DNA from: Linum tenue
Taxonomy: Eukaryota > Streptophyta > Magnoliopsida > Malpighiales > Linaceae
Reading direction: 5' to 3'
DNA: 64,000 bases
Assembly (NCBI GenBank): GCA_946122785.1
Contig: CAMGYJ010000005.1
Coordinates: 65,980,200 to 66,044,199, forward strand
A program made the translations under genes and the position numbers. Positions 1 to 12,062 of this stretch are shown piece after piece (position 1 is the stretch's first letter; every line of letters begins with the position of its first letter). Below the pieces are notes generated by a model. It worked only from the letters and a program-made list of their open reading frames with translations, searched no databases and had not been told where the DNA came from.

Positions 1-1357
1 CGCTAGTGACTAAAAATACTTAAAACGACTTCACCTTCTTGAAGGTGAGTTACTTCTTAAAAAGAACTTGTTTCTTAACTTAAATAATAACTTATAAACG
101 GAAAGCTTTAAATTAACTAAGAACCCATGCACATTCACATCAAGCATAGCTCAAACAAAATCACATATCACCAATCATAAACAAAATCAAGAAATAACAA
201 TCACTTCATCAAAATACTTAAAGCTCGTCCAACTTGAAACAACACATGAGGCGTAGAATTTACCCCCTTTACACTCACCTTGAAAACACGACTCCTCGAT
301 TCCTTACTCGAAGAAATCCCTCCTAGCCGAAATATCTCGGTGAACCTATTAATAAGAAAGTCATCTCCTTAGTCGACTTAGAATTCCCTTTTTGGGTCAC
401 TTGAACATCCTCTTCTCAACATCCAGCCCTCGAGACTCGCTCCCAAGGTCCCTTAACCCCCTTTAAAAATTTTCTAAAAATAATCCCTTCAAAACCGACC
501 ACTTTTCCTAATTATTTTAGTCTTGGACGAATTTTACACCTAACTTGAACCTTCTTAAAAATTCAGATCATAATTTTCCTACATCCAACATGAGTACTTA
601 TACCCAGGAAAATTATCAAATCCCTATAAACTCCTCGAAAATATTTTTATTTAATTAAAACGAATGTTCGAACAATTTCCAAAATTAGAAATACATCTTC
701 AAAAATCGCCAAATTAAATTACAGCCATCTCCTAGACCTCCCTCAATTTATAAAAAAATTTCTGAAAATTCCCAGCAGCTTTGGTGACCACCCATAACCT
801 GTCACTAAAAGCCTGAACGTCTGTTGCTAAAACCCCAGAATTGCACCCTCACGAAAAATCACCAAATCGATCAATCTAACTCAAAGTGAGAGAGTTCCCT
901 TACCTCTAGGACATGCCTAGGCTCAGACTCAATGACCTTGGATGTCGATTTCTTTGCTCATACACCGACTAACTCTCGATTCCTTGTTGCTTTTGGACGA
1001 TTGGGGGATTTATTTGGGAAGGCAAGGAGGGCAGCGGGTTTGGGATGAATGGAGGCGGCGGGGGCTGTGGAAAAATCGCTCGGTGGGGAAGGGTTTTTGG
1101 GGAAAAACTGGAGGGTCGGGTTTTCTTTGCTTGGGGGATTAGGTGGGCTTGGGCTTGGGGAAAAGAGAGGGTCGGCTGGGGGAAATAGAGAGGGCCGCCC
1201 ACTCGGCCCCTTTTTCTATTTTTTTAAATAAAATAATAATAATAACTTAATTATTATTATTACTACTAAACCGCGATAGCAACTTTTAGTACACCACTGA
1301 CAACCCAACCGATCACGTATTATGGTCAAACCATAACCCAAAATTCGGGGTGTTACA
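1..1357 (-). mobile_element. Partial LTR of a Ty3/gypsy-type retrotransposon, cut by the window edge
   Basis: Read on the minus strand, the sequence from 1357 begins TGTAACACCCCGAATTTTGG, a start shared by many plant Ty3/gypsy (Tekay-like) LTRs. It abuts a truncated integrase reading frame of a gypsy element on the same strand. No long credible ORF is seen. The stretch holds a TAA/TTA-rich low-complexity patch (about 1215-1265) and a purine-biased patch (about 1010-1200). Whether this LTR belongs to the adjacent gypsy element (3' LTR after an internal deletion) or to a different element inserted into its integrase cannot be decided, because the other end lies outside the window. Confidence 0.5.
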
Positions 1358-1360
1358 CTT

Positions 1361-2306
1361 AGTATCTCAATCAGAAACTATGGAACGCGGCATTCCAAGC
1401 AATCGCATCAGTTTCCTGAAAAACAAATCAGCCACGTTAACGGCATCGTTAGTCTTATGGCATTGAATAAAGTGTGTCATCTTCGAGAATCGATCCATTA
1501 CCACGAAAATTGAATCTCTTCCCTTCCTTGTCCGCAGCAAACCAAGCACAAAGTTCATGGAAATATCGATCCATGGAGCATATGGAATCGGCAGTGGTGT
1601 GTACAATACATACGATTGCACCTTCGACTTGGCCTTCTTGCACTCCACACACCTCGTACATAGATTTTCAATGTCTCCCTTCATGTGCGGCCAATAGAAG
1701 GGCCCTTGTAGACAACTCAGCGTCTTGTATACACCAAAATGCGCCATTAAACCTCCTCCATGAGCCTCTCTCAACATCAACTCTCGAAGTGATGCTCGAG
1801 GAATGCACAACTGACTAGGTCGAAACAAATAACCATCACTCCGATAAAAATTCCCATCTCCATGCTTTTCACACTTGTTATAAATCTCTCCAAAATCAGC
1901 ATCATCAACGTAGAGATCTTTAATATGCTCGAATCTCAAGTACCTTGCTCCCATCGTAGTGATCAGTGTATGCCTTCGAGATAGGGCATGAGCAACTACA
2001 TTCTCTTTGCCCTGCTTGTACTTGATCACGTATGGAAAGGACTCAATGAACTCAACCCATCGAGCATGTCTCGTGTCTAGCTTGTGTTAAGCTTTCAAAT
2101 ACTTAAAAGATTCATGATCAGTATGAATCACGAACTCCTTCGGCCATAGATAGTGCTGCCACGCCTCCAAGGCTCGACTAGAGCGTAGAGATCCTTGTCG
2201 TATGTAGGATAGTTGAAGGCAGCCTCACTCAACTTCTCGCTGAAGTATGCTATCGGCTTCTTCTCCTGCATCAACACTGCTCCAATTCCCAAACCAGAAG
2301 CATCAC
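1361..2306 (-). pseudogene. Gypsy RNase H and integrase fragment (element G)
   Basis: The minus strand encodes RNase H motifs ([18 protein letters not shown] near 2300, then [19 protein letters not shown]). A shifted frame then gives a 220-aa reading frame with the end of RNase H ([17 protein letters not shown]), the H2C2 zinc finger of integrase (the C-x2-C of [11 protein letters not shown]) and the catalytic core up to MPRSIVSD. The next codon is TGA where an arginine codon is expected, followed by DTK, after which the sequence switches abruptly to an LTR. The rest of the integrase core, including its last acidic residue, is therefore missing. The stops and the truncation make it non-functional. 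Confidence 0.85.
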
Positions 2307-3730
2307 TGACACGCTACGACACAACTCCTTACAATGGCCAAGTGTAACCAATGAAAGGGACTGCAGTATAGTGACACAAGTAATAAATATCGAACCCACA
2401 GGTCTCTAGAGTTACTAATACTCAGCTTCAGTTCATTATCTAGCAAACTAGATTAAGGATTGATTTACTAAACTACTCTACTAATTATAGGTTGGGAACT
2501 CACTTAGTTATGATTCCCCCTAACTCCTCAATTAGGTCCAATTTGTAATTCCTTTTGGTTGTTCTACTATTGATTAAACTGCGGAAGATCATAAATTAGC
2601 TTGGAATCTCTTAAGCTGACCAAGCCCTCTTAGACAGGATACCCGGCATGCGACTAGCCTTCACCAGGATAGACTGCTAAGGCGATTCACACAGATCTCC
2701 ACTACTAGAATGAATTCCATTACAAAGCAGTGAATTGACTTACTCTCGCACAACCAATTCACTACTATCAATCAAGGAAGCTCTCTTAACCTAATCAGAT
2801 TCTATCTATCATAGGTTAAAGCAGAAATCAAAGGAAGTTGATTAGGATTCAATTGATTCAATAAATCATGCCTCAATCGATTATAATCACACAAAATAGC
2901 ATCCAAAACTTCATAGAAGAAATATCCTAACACATGGAACTAGGGTTCCTCAAAACCTAAATGAAGGGAAGTTACTCCATAGAGAAGAGAGAGACTGCAG
3001 AAATCTGATCTAGATCTTCAATCTCCATCTCCAAGCTTGATTCTCGAGCTCCAATGGCGAAGAAATACTCCAAAATAGCTCCAAGAATGTTCCCAAGTCG
3101 CTCTCTCTCTAGGGTTCGTTCCTTGGGTGTTTGGAATCCAAAACCCAGCTCTCCCTCTTTAAAATTGCAGAAAACTTACTTATACCCGAGCAAGGATAAA
3201 ATCACGGTCGGAAACACGGCCTTGTTTAGTCCTGCCCGTGTTTTTGTCCCGCCCATGTTTTGAATCCCTTCAGAAGTCTTCACAAGAGAAGCTCGGCATA
3301 AAAAACAATGGCAGGTGTCAGATGAAACACAACCGTGTTTTTAGGGTAGTCTGCCCGTGTTTCTTCCGCCGAACCTGTTCCACTGCCTTTGATGCTTCAT
3401 ATCTCCCTTGTCTGGACTCCGAATCAGTTGCCGTTTGATCCCATAAGCTCGTAGTCTCGTACTCTTTATTTTCATGACAAGCTTATATGATTATTTGTCC
3501 ATGAATAGATATAGAAATCCATTCTTCTTCAGGACATGCCCGAGTTTCTTCTCTCGAATCACCAAATGATCTCTGATTGACTTAAAACTTGCACCTATGC
3601 TTCGCTTTACATGCTAGGAACTGAAATGTGACAAAGGAACCCAACCTAGCATAAAATATTCCAAGAAATCAAAAACTTAAGCCAAAATGATAAAGAAACG
3701 AGGGTGCAAACAAGTGAAAATACGACATCA
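2307..3730 (-). repeat. 3' LTR of element A
   Basis: About 1.42 kb. On the minus strand it starts TGATGTCGTATTTTC and ends in ...CGTAGCGTGTCA, with TG/CA ends. It is homologous to 8334-9341 (same strand) and to the solo LTR at 6387-7831 (opposite strand). The middle of the LTR contains repeated ACACGG/CCGTGT motifs (about 3200-3365). Microsatellite-like CTCTCT runs occur near 3100. Confidence 0.85.
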
Positions 3731-3745
3731 AATTCCCCCACACTT
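3731..3745 (-). other. Polypurine tract of element A
   Basis: The minus strand reads AAGTGTGGGGGAATT directly before the LTR start TGATG. This is the expected place and composition of the plus-strand priming site. The same motif precedes the 3' LTR of element B (28498-28512). Confidence 0.75.
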
Positions 3746-5315
3746 AACCGTTTGCTTGTCCCCGAGCAAACCAAGTCAGATACAAGGTAAGCTGAAAACG
3801 TTTTAACCATGCAAAATTTGAGGACATATCATATAGGCACACAACACGTGAATCATACTGGCTTTTAGGCATCAACACACGAACAACCTCAAAGGCAACC
3901 TAGACAACCACCACAGATGACATTCGAGTGAAGCAAAATCGAGTAAAGGAAGAGTCTCCCTTCTGTTCACCAACCAACATAGACTTGACTCAACCACTTA
4001 TTCAAAGCAATCACCTAATGCATAAAACTCAAGACATTAGAATCAAGACCGAGCAATCTAGGACCTCACCGGGGTAAAGAATGTAAGAAATATAAGGAAA
4101 TGAATCGCTCACTCTCGATCAGTGGGTGAGGAAAATTTGATGCAAAAAATGTGCATGCTTATTCTCTCAATTCCTAACGACTCTTCACCATGACGGCAGC
4201 CGCTAAATGCTAGATTTCACATATCGGATGTCACCACTAACTAATCCGGAGGTCTTAGACACAGGTTCAGATGACTGGCTAGGGTCTTGGACATGGGGAA
4301 AAGACCTTTTAGGTGGTGGAAGTATTCATAACACAAGGTTCCACAGTTCTAAACCCAAATAAAGACACAATCATTCAGACCAATTACTTTCTTTCTGCCA
4401 TTCTGCATTAATCACGTTCTTTAGAGCACAAGAATGAAGGAGGTCACAATACTATTAGTATTTCTAAGCCAGACTACTAAGAAACATTACTTAATGAGCA
4501 TGATTTAGATTTTTAGTAGTGGCTCTCTTTTGCTTTCATTCATCAATTTTTTTCTTTTCATTTCTTGACAGAACCACCACCTCTGCACATTTTCCAAACA
4601 CATGCCCAACTTTTAAGAACTACCTCCAACCCTCATATTATTTCTAGCAGAAACAACAGAGAACATGCAAAAACCACTCTTTGGAACCTCTAAGAGATGC
4701 AAAAGGGTGATTTTTTTCATTGTAGACACGAAGAAAGAAAGTTACACGGCTCAAAGGGGATGTCGATGGGGTATGACACCAGGACAGTCAATATGGTCGT
4801 GGGCTAATCCTATGCCTCCATCATCCTAGCTAGTGGCAACGTGAATGCTACACATCATGGAAGAGGGATCTATCGCACAAGAAAGAAACGAGAAGGCTCA
4901 AATCTCACATGGCTACCTATATGCTCTATCTCTCATTCTGATTCCCTGAACTATATGCATGAACTACTGTAGAAAATAAGTGATCAATCCAAGTCATAGT
5001 TGGTACGCAAACAGTTGAAAAACTGAACCCATACACAACTCTACTGCACGTCTAAGTCATCATTATAGGTTGCCCTAGTCACAATCAAGTTGTCATGCAT
5101 CATTTCTAATAGCCATTCGATTCACCACATAAACCACAGTGTCAATATGATCATGCAAACATCAGTACTTGGAGCCCTCAAATCTTGAAATTTGGAAAGT
5201 GGATTAGGCTCCAAGCACGCACATACAACCAAACATTCACAAACAAACATAATGGAATACCCCCCCCCACACACACACACACTTAAGCACGACATTGTCC
5301 TCAATGCAGGAAATA
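3746..5315 (-). other. Long conserved 3' non-coding region of element A
   Basis: This stretch of about 1.57 kb holds no convincing ORF. It is strongly similar to the plus-strand region 26945-28497 of element B, including blocks around 4250-4350 (against 27890-28010) and 4780-4920 (against 27310-27470), although the LTRs of A and B are much more diverged. It opens (minus strand) with a second guanine-rich tract after CATTGAGGACAATGTCGTGC (about 5262-5306), here expanded by a GT microsatellite, followed by a conserved hairpin at 5168-5215. Confidence 0.65.
5168..5215 (-). other. Conserved inverted repeat (RNA hairpin candidate), copy in element A
   Basis: The arms CTTGGAGCC and GGCTCCAAG (9 bp, perfect) enclose about 30 nt. 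An inner pair, CAAATTT with AGATTTG, can extend the stem. The same outer arms with different loop sequence occur at 13036-13082 and 27026-27073, each just downstream of a GTGGGGG tract. Confidence 0.7.
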
Positions 5316-5513
5316 TAAGGAGGGTAGAACGAAGTTACCAGATCAAGTGTGAATGATGATGGACGGGGCAGGCGGTGCATTCCAAGAGGAAGAGAGAGCA
5401 GTCGAAACACAAACACCACACAAATCTCACAAAGGTTGAATTATTGACTCTAAAATCAAAGAACAAAACCGACTCAACCGAAGAGAAATAGGGAAAGAAA
5501 TGCAAACCAACTG

Positions 5514-5531
5514 GTTGGGTTGCCTCCCAAC
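5514..5531 (-). other. GTTGGG/CCCAAC hairpin motif of Athila/Tat elements
   Basis: The minus strand reads GCGCTTGTTGGGAGGCAACC followed by CAACC, with 6-bp arms GTTGGG and CCCAAC around AGGCAA. A GCTTGTTGGGAGGCAACCC block is, to my knowledge, recurrent downstream of the coding part in Athila/Tat-type plant retrotransposons. It lies just after the stop of the acidic ORF. Confidence 0.5.
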
Positions 5532-5568
5532 AAGCGCTTCTTTCACGCCTTGAGTCGGACGGTGGATC

Positions 5569-8250
5569 CTAAGTTTTGGTCCATCCTAGAACCTTTTTGA
5601 AGTTGAGGTTATCGTCAATGAGTTGGAGTCTCAAGTCAAGAGCATGTGGTGTAGCAAGTGATCCAGATGGCTCGTGCACTTGATGTAGATGAAGTCTCCA
5701 CCCTCTAGACATTTTCCTCTCTTCATTTCTCGTCTCATTGCCCCAAACTAAATATGACAGCATCGACTGACCACCATCGCGTCCACCAAGAGGGACCAAT
5801 GTCGATGTGACCTTGGTCTGGCAAAGAGATACTGCAAATGGGTCCTTACCAAGCAGCTCCTCAAAGTTTGGTAGAGATATCACACGTAAATCATAGTCGG
5901 TGCAAGCCTCTTCCACCTCAACTTCGTCCTCAGCTTGGAAGCCAATTGCTTCTTCAACCCCCCTTCCTTCCTCAGAATTTGATTCCTCCCCTGGGAAAAG
6001 ATCAAGAACTTCCTCTAATTCACTTTTGTCATCCTCCACAACTTCTTTCCTCATCCTTTCTCGCTCTTCTTCTTCTAGCACGGATTGGAGAGCAAGTCGC
6101 CATGCAATCTTTTCAATAAGATCAGCTTGCATCTCCTCACTCATGCCCGCCTCTTTAATGCTCGGTGTGGGATGCGGAAAGGTATGGTCGGCTACAAAGG
6201 ACATTTCTGATCATGATCATCACGGGATCTCTTCGTGACAACTTTTGTATGCTCCATGGCATCCTCATGATTGACTTCTTCTTCCTCCTTCTTTGGTTGT
6301 ATTGTAGCATAAAGGCAATCTTGAGAAAACTGTGCACAAGCTTTCTCAATGACCTCTATGTGCTTCTTTATGCTCTGAAGGGTCTCTGATGACTCGATAT
6401 TTTGCACATGTTTTCCCCTTTGTTTCTGGATCGTTTAAGCTTGCATTATCGCTTCTTTGCCCTATTTTACGCTAGGTTGTGTTCCTTTGTTACATTTCAG
6501 GTCCTTGCACATAAAGTGAAGCATAGGCGCAAGTTTCAAGTCAATCAGAGATCAATTGGCGATTCGGGAGAAGAAACTCGGGCATGACCTGAAGAAGAAT
6601 GGATTTATACCTCAATTTATGGACAAAGAATCATGCAAGCTTGTCATGAAAAGAAAGAGGACGAGACTACGAGCGTCTGGGATCAAACGGCGACTTATTC
6701 GGAGTCTGGACGAGGGAGAAACGAAGCATTGAATATAGGGGAACAGGTTCGGCAATAAAAACACGGGCGCGCCTAAATCAAAGCACGACCGTGCCCATAT
6801 TTAGGCACGACCGTGTTTTGGCCGACGCGCGCGGACGTGTTTTTAACACGGGGCAAAACACGGGCGGACAAAATCAAAACACGGCCGTGTCCTCGACGGT
6901 GTTTTGCCCAGAATCGGGTTTTTGAGGCAGATTCAAGCCAAAGGAAAGGGAGAGATGGGTTTTGGATCCCAAACAACCAAGGGACAAACCAAAGAGAGAG
7001 AGGGCGATTTGAGGGCATTCTAACAGTGGAATTGGAGGATTTCTTCACCTTGGAAGCTCGAGGAACAAGCCCGGACTTGAAGACTGATCATCTGAAGATT
7101 CTTACTGCAGTCTCTCTCTTCTCTATGGAGTAACTTCCCTTCACTTAGGTTTTGATGAACCCTAGCTATGTTTGTTTGATTGGATGATTGTATGAGTACT
7201 CTTTCTTGATATTCTTGAGTTTATATTTCAATATATGCATGTTTTCATGATTCAATTCTGCTTTAGTCGAGATTATTGATTCTGCTTTGATCCTATGAGA
7301 GCGAATACCTGATTAGGTCAATAGAGCACCATAGATTGATAGTATTGGATCGATTGCTTTAATCGAGGGTTGATTCAATGCTTTGTATCGATTGAGAACC
7401 TATTTCGATAGAGGGAGTCTAGTTCAGAACGCCTTGATCGGTTGTTCTAGAGAAGGATACGCCCCTCTAGGCAATTGACTCAAGAGGGCCTTGTGTTCCT
7501 TTAGTCGAGACTCAAGGTCTAGTCAAGGATTCTCCGCATTATGAATGAAAGTGAAACAGGTTAGAGATCATCAATCATTAATCTGGCTAGTGTTTAGGGG
7601 AATCATACCTAAGTGAGTTCCCAACATGTAATTAGATTAACTTTAAATGTAGTTTGCTAGAGTAGTTTTAGTTGTTTCATCTTAATCTGGTTTACTAGAT
7701 AATGAACTGAAGCTGAGTAATAGTAACTCTAGAGACCCGTGGATTCGATATTTATTACTTGAGCCACTATACTGCAGTGCCTTTCATTGGCTCCACTTGG
7801 CCATTGTTAGGTGTTGTGTCGTAGCGAGTCAGTCTCCTCTGTTTCACGGGGAAAGGAGCAGTCGGTTTGGGCAATGGCCTGGATAAGAGGATCCATCTCG
7901 GGAAAGGATCTCTCAGATACTCGAGCAATTGCTCCACGAGAAGCCTCAAGTGATAGATTGGATCTGGCTGTGGAGTGTAGCATGGCTCTGCGGATGTCCC
8001 ATGAAGGTTGTGGCTAACTCAAGATCTCATGGCCCTTCTGGTTGTGGGAGGAATTCTTCTTGATAAGGAGATTGTTCTTCGTAGTAGGGGGTTGGTACTG
8101 ATACCTGACTCCATGGTCTTATTCTCCTTGGTTGCTCCAGGAAGTCTTGGGGTAATACCACTCCGGTGGTGGTGGATACCCCCAATGATTGGAGAAGCCA
8201 TGATTCAGATCTGCAACAACAAAAATAAAACAACCAAGTGAAAAGCAAGG
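5569..8250 (-). pseudogene. Acidic gag-like protein of element A, interrupted by a solo LTR and a frameshift
   Basis: The minus strand has a reading frame of 211 codons (5569-6204) rich in E and D (for example EEEERERMRKEVVEDDKSELEEV), preceded in another frame by EVIEKACAQFSQDCLYATIQ and a run of EEEE. If the solo LTR (6387-7831) and one 5-bp target copy are ignored, the frame ...CSFPRETEETLQSIKK... joins 7832-8013 smoothly to 6381. This shows the solo LTR landed inside the coding sequence. Farther upstream (about 8020-8210) a proline/tyrosine-rich segment (WGYPPPPEWYYPKTSWSNQG) lies close to the primer site, as expected for a gag N-terminal part. No zinc knuckle, protease or RT is visible. 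I do not recognise the family. A structural (gag-derived) role is inferred from position only. Confidence 0.5.
6387..7831 (+). mobile_element. Solo LTR of the element-A family, inserted in reverse orientation
   Basis: The sequence starts TGATGACTCGATATTTTG and ends GTCGTAGCGAGTCA (TG...CA, 1445 bp). It is flanked by a perfect 5-bp target duplication GTCTC (6382-6386 and 7832-7836). No primer site follows it, so it is a solo LTR left by LTR-LTR recombination. Its middle contains a cluster of ACACGG/CGTGTT palindromic motifs (about 6760-6905). Confidence 0.85.
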
Positions 8251-8309
8251 GTGGAAATGAAAAAAACGCTAAAGTAACAAACTTCTGCCTTTCCTAATAA
8301 TCTAGAAAG

Positions 8310-8327
8310 TCCCCGAAAACGGCGCCA
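8310..8327 (-). other. Primer binding site of element A (tRNA-Asp type, slightly mutated)
   Basis: The minus strand reads TGGCGCCGTTTTCGGGGA, 6 nt after the LTR end. It matches the primer site in element E (TGGCGCCGTTGCCGGGGA) except for two bases. That site is the usual one of Athila/Tat elements. Confidence 0.75.
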
Positions 8328-8333
8328 AAAACT

Positions 8334-9341
8334 TGACTCGCTACGACACAACTCCTTACAATGGCCAAGTGTAACCAATGAAAGGGACTGAAGTATAGTG
8401 ACACAAGTAATAAATATCGAATCCACGGGTCTCTAGAGTTACTATTACTCAACTTCAGTTCATTATCTAGCAAACTAGATTAAGGATTGATTTACTAAAC
8501 TACTCTACTAATTACAGGTTGGGAACTCACTTAGGTATGATTCCGCATAACTCCTCAATTAGGTCCAAGTTGTAATTCCTTTTGGTTGTTCTACTATTGA
8601 TTAAAATGCGGAAGATCCTAAATTAACTTGGAATCTCTTAAACTGACCAAGCCCTCTTAGACAGAATACCCGGCATGCGACTAGCCTTCACCGGGATAGA
8701 CTGCTAAGGCGATTCACACAGATCTTCACTACTATAATGAATTCCAGTACAAAGCAGTGAATTAACTTACTCTCGCACAACCAATTCACTACTGTCAATT
8801 AATGAAGCTCTCTTAACCTAATCAGATTCTATCTATCATAGGTTAAAGCAGAAATCAAAGGAAGTTGTTCAGTATTCAATTGATTCAATAAATCATGCCT
8901 CAATCGATTAATAATCACACAATATAGAATCCAAAACTTCATACAAGAAATATCCTAACACGTGAAACTAGGGTTCCTCAAAACCTAAGTGAAGGGAAGT
9001 TACTCCATATAGAAGAGAGAGATTGCAGAAATCTGATCTAGATCTTCAATCTCCATCTCCAAGCTTGATTCTCGAGCTCCAATGGTGAAGAAATACTCCA
9101 AAATAGCTCCAAGAATGTTCCCAAATCGCTCTCTCTCTCTCTCTAGGGTTCATCCCTTTGGTATTTGGGATCCAAAACCCAACTCTCCCTCTTTAAAATC
9201 GTAGAAAAGAGACTTATACCCGAGCAGGGACAAAAACACGGTCGGGATCGTGGCCGTGTTTAGTCCTGCCTGTGTTTTGGTCCTGCCCGTATTTTGAATC
9301 CCTTCAGAAGTCTTCACAAGATAGGCTCGGCATAAAAAACA
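8334..9341 (-). repeat. 5' LTR of element A, truncated at its outer end
   Basis: About 1.0 kb aligned to 2307-3315 on the same strand. Homology stops at the shared ATAAAAAACA, where gypsy RT sequence begins, so about 400 bp of the outer LTR are missing. Confidence 0.8.
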
Positions 9342-10650
9342 CTTGCACTCACCACAAAACCAAGAAAAACAACACTAGAAGTGCAAAACGAGCACTTCTT
9401 GAGGTTAGCATATAATTTCTCCTTTCTCAACATCGCAAACACCTCTCTCAAATGATTGAGATGATCCTCCATGCACTGCGAGTAGATCAGAATGTCGTCA
9501 AATTATACGACCACGAACTTGCGAATGAATGGCCTCAAAATGTGGTTCATCAGCCTCATGAACGTACTAGGAGCATTGGTCAAACCAAAGGGCATCACCA
9601 CCCATTCTTATAGACCCTGCTTGGTCTTAAACGCATTCTTCCACTCGTCTCCCTCCTTCATACTAATTTGGTGATAACCTGATCTCAAATCAATCTTGGA
9701 AAACACCGTAGAGCCATGTAATTCATCAAGCATATCATCTAATTGTGGAATTTGATGACGATACTTAACTGTGATTTGATTGATGGCTTCGCAATCTACA
9801 CACATCCGCCAGGTGTGATCCTTCATTGGCACGAGAATCACCGGAACTGCACACGGGCTCATGCTTTCTCGAACATGCCCTTTCTTCATGAGCTCATCAA
9901 CATGCCTTTGCAGCTCTCTGGAATCCTCCGGATTCGTTCGGTATGCTGCCTTGTGTGGAATTTTAGGTCCTGGAACGAAATCAATCTGATGTTCGATCCC
10001 TCGAATAGGAGGCAACCCCTTGGGTGCTTCCTCCGAAAAGACATCATCGAATTCCTCCAATACGACTCGTACCTCGGCTGGAACTTCTTGGAATAGCTCT
10101 TGATTGAGTAGCACGTCTCTATACATGATCATAATAAATGGTTCTCGTGCATACGAAGTTTGCTTCATGTCACCACTTCGTGCTAGCATCACTGCCTTCG
10201 ACTCCACAATTAGTCCATTCTTCTCTTTTCTTGGCCGAGGCATTACTTGCCTTTTCCTGCTCTCGACATTGCTTCATTTGGATTTGATCTCGATAGACTT
10301 CACTGGGAGACAAAGGCTTCAACACGAATTTTTATCCTCCATGTTGTAATTTTTACTTGTTAGTCACTCCATCATGTTGTGCTTGTCGATCGAACTGCCA
10401 TGGTCGGCCAAGAAGCATATGCGCAGCTTGCATAGGCACTTCATCAATGCCTGCTTCGTGACTTTGATGGATCCATGGTCATTATGCCATTGCAGCATAT
10501 GTGGCTTTGGATGCTTCAACGTGGGTATCCCTAGCCTCTTCACTGTGCACTCACTACGTTTGTGCAACTCCCTCCATCGATCACTAGGGACAAAAACTTT
10601 CCATCGACCACGCATCTAGAGTGAATGAGGTTTTCTCGCTGTTAACTCTC
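9342..10650 (-). pseudogene. Gypsy protease and reverse transcriptase (element G), broken
   Basis: The minus strand around 10364-10615 encodes a decayed retroviral-type protease segment (VKRLGIPTLKHPKPHMLQW, KVTKQAL). A 211-codon frame (9608-10243) then covers the linker (FDDVFSEEAPKGLPPIRGIE) and the first half of RT (VDCEAINQITVKYRHQIPQL, FSKIDLRSGYHQI). RT continues below 9608 with FVVV-stop-FDDILIYS, in which the tyrosine codon of the active-site box is TAA, and LRKEKLYANLKKCSFC. It ends abruptly at the nested element boundary. Several stops and shifts show loss of function. Confidence 0.8.
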
Positions 10651-10682
10651 CTCCTTAGCCTGTGCAGTCATCACCCTCCTTG

Positions 10683-11878
10683 CTACAAACAAACTGCCCG
10701 GAGGTGCTTCCATCTTAATGGACTCATTAATATCAGAATCGGTGGTTTCCCAAACTTCTTCTTCAGAAACATACTCACCATTTTCGAGAAAAATCTCTTG
10801 TTAGGGCATTGGCTCGCAATATGCCCTCTTACATGGCATTTAAAACACTGAATTCCCCCCGATGATCCACCTTGCTTCACTGGATTCGCACCATCAGCCC
10901 TTGTTGCTGGTCTTGGAGTTTCTTTCATGGGCATTTGCGGCTTAGGGTTGGTTGCAACCCCCTGGTTAGATTGTGTAGAATTCATGGAGGGTTGAAACCT
11001 CCTACTTCGTAACTGCGTTCCACCTTGCTGGCCATATCCATCAAATCTTCAAGCTCGAGGAACGGTTGTATTTCCACCACATTCTTGATCTCATGATTGA
11101 GACCATACAGAAAACGAGCTATGGTAGCCTCGCGATCCTCTCTCACATTAGCACGTATCATCAACACTTCCATCTCCTTGTGGTAATCATCAACGCTTTT
11201 AGTTCCTTGTCGTAGAAGCTGAAGGTTTTGATACATATCTCTCAAATGGGAATTCAGTACAAACCGATCCCTCAAGATACCCTTCATCTCGTCCCATGTT
11301 TCAATAGGACGCTGCCTGTTTCGCCTTCTTCTCGTACCCAACTGATCCCACCAAACAAGCGCGTAATTCGAGAACTCTAGGGCAGCCAACGTCACTTTCT
11401 TCTTTTCGGAGTAATTGTGACAGTCGAATACCAATTCCATCTTTCGCTCCAAATCCAAATAGGCATCAGAGTTTGTGGTACCGCGAAAGGGTGGAATTGT
11501 GACCTTGAGGTTTCGCAGATCATCATCTTCCTCAAAGCCCTCCTCGTCCTCTTCCTCAATTTCCTCAAAATTTTCTTCTTCACGATGCTGCTGCCGCCCT
11601 CTTCTTTCACATTGAGGCATCCCAAAACGTCTATGTTGGCGCATATGACGCTGTAATTCGTGAACCAAGGATGGAGGAGCTCGGTTTTACCTTCCCCATT
11701 CTTCTTGTCGAGGTCTAGGGTTATGGTTTGGGTTTACCTCAGCAACAACCGGCTGCTGGAGTCTTGCTTCCACCGCTGCCATCCTCGTTGCTTGCTCAGC
11801 AAGCCTCGTCGTTTGCTCTTCTTGAGCTCTAGCGATATTCTCCAGCTGGGTCGTGATCTCTCGTAAGGCTTCATCCAT
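10683..11878 (-). pseudogene. Gypsy gag with CCHC zinc knuckle (element G), broken into three frames
   Basis: The minus strand begins at 11878 with a coiled-coil-like segment (LREITTQLENIARAQEEQTTRLAEQ). It has an in-frame TAA near 11685, then a 228-codon frame (10982-11668) with a retrotransposon gag core: an acidic linker, IPPFRGTTNSDAYLDLERKM, WWDQLGTRR, and LRDRFVLNSHLRDMYQNLQ. A frameshift near 10983 leads to a C-terminal part with the zinc knuckle CFKCHVRGHIASQCP (C-x2-C-x4-H-x4-C). Gag forms the virus-like particle of such elements. The stop and the shift make it a pseudogene. Confidence 0.85.
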
Positions 11879-12048
11879 GCTTGAGGCTCAAGAAATTAAA
11901 GACACTCCAAGAATTAGTCACCCTTCTGTCTTGCGGCTCAAGAACACGCCAAGATCTTTAAGAACTCGCACAAAACCACCAAGAACACGAACAAGAACGC
12001 ACAAGATCTTCAAACAATTTGAAGAACACGCCACTGATTTGAACCTTA

Positions 12049-12060
12049 GCTCTGATACCA
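12049..12060 (-). other. Primer binding site of gypsy element G (tRNA-iMet type)
   Basis: The minus strand reads TGGTATCAGAGC, the standard complement of the initiator tRNA-Met 3' end, two bases after the LTR end GTATCA and about 170 bp upstream of the gag start. Confidence 0.8.
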
Positions 12061-12062
12061 TT

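Larger units (their letters stand above)
2307..9341 (-). mobile_element. Non-autonomous Athila-like LTR element (A) nested in gypsy element G
   Basis: Two direct repeats flank this block: 2307-3730 (3' LTR, complete) and 8334-9341 (5' LTR, truncated at its outer end), both read on the minus strand. A tRNA-Asp type primer site (8310-8327) follows the 5' LTR and a polypurine tract (3731-3745) precedes the 3' LTR, so the element is a genuine LTR retrotransposon. Between them there is no protease, RT or integrase, only remnants of an acidic protein and a long non-coding 3' region. This is the layout of a non-autonomous element that must have used enzymes of an Athila-like partner. A solo LTR of the same family in reverse orientation interrupts it. 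Confidence 0.8.

Noticed and set aside
942..1231. Short G-rich and P-rich reading frames on both strands
   Set aside because: They lie in a purine-biased part of an LTR, are compositionally simple and match no family.
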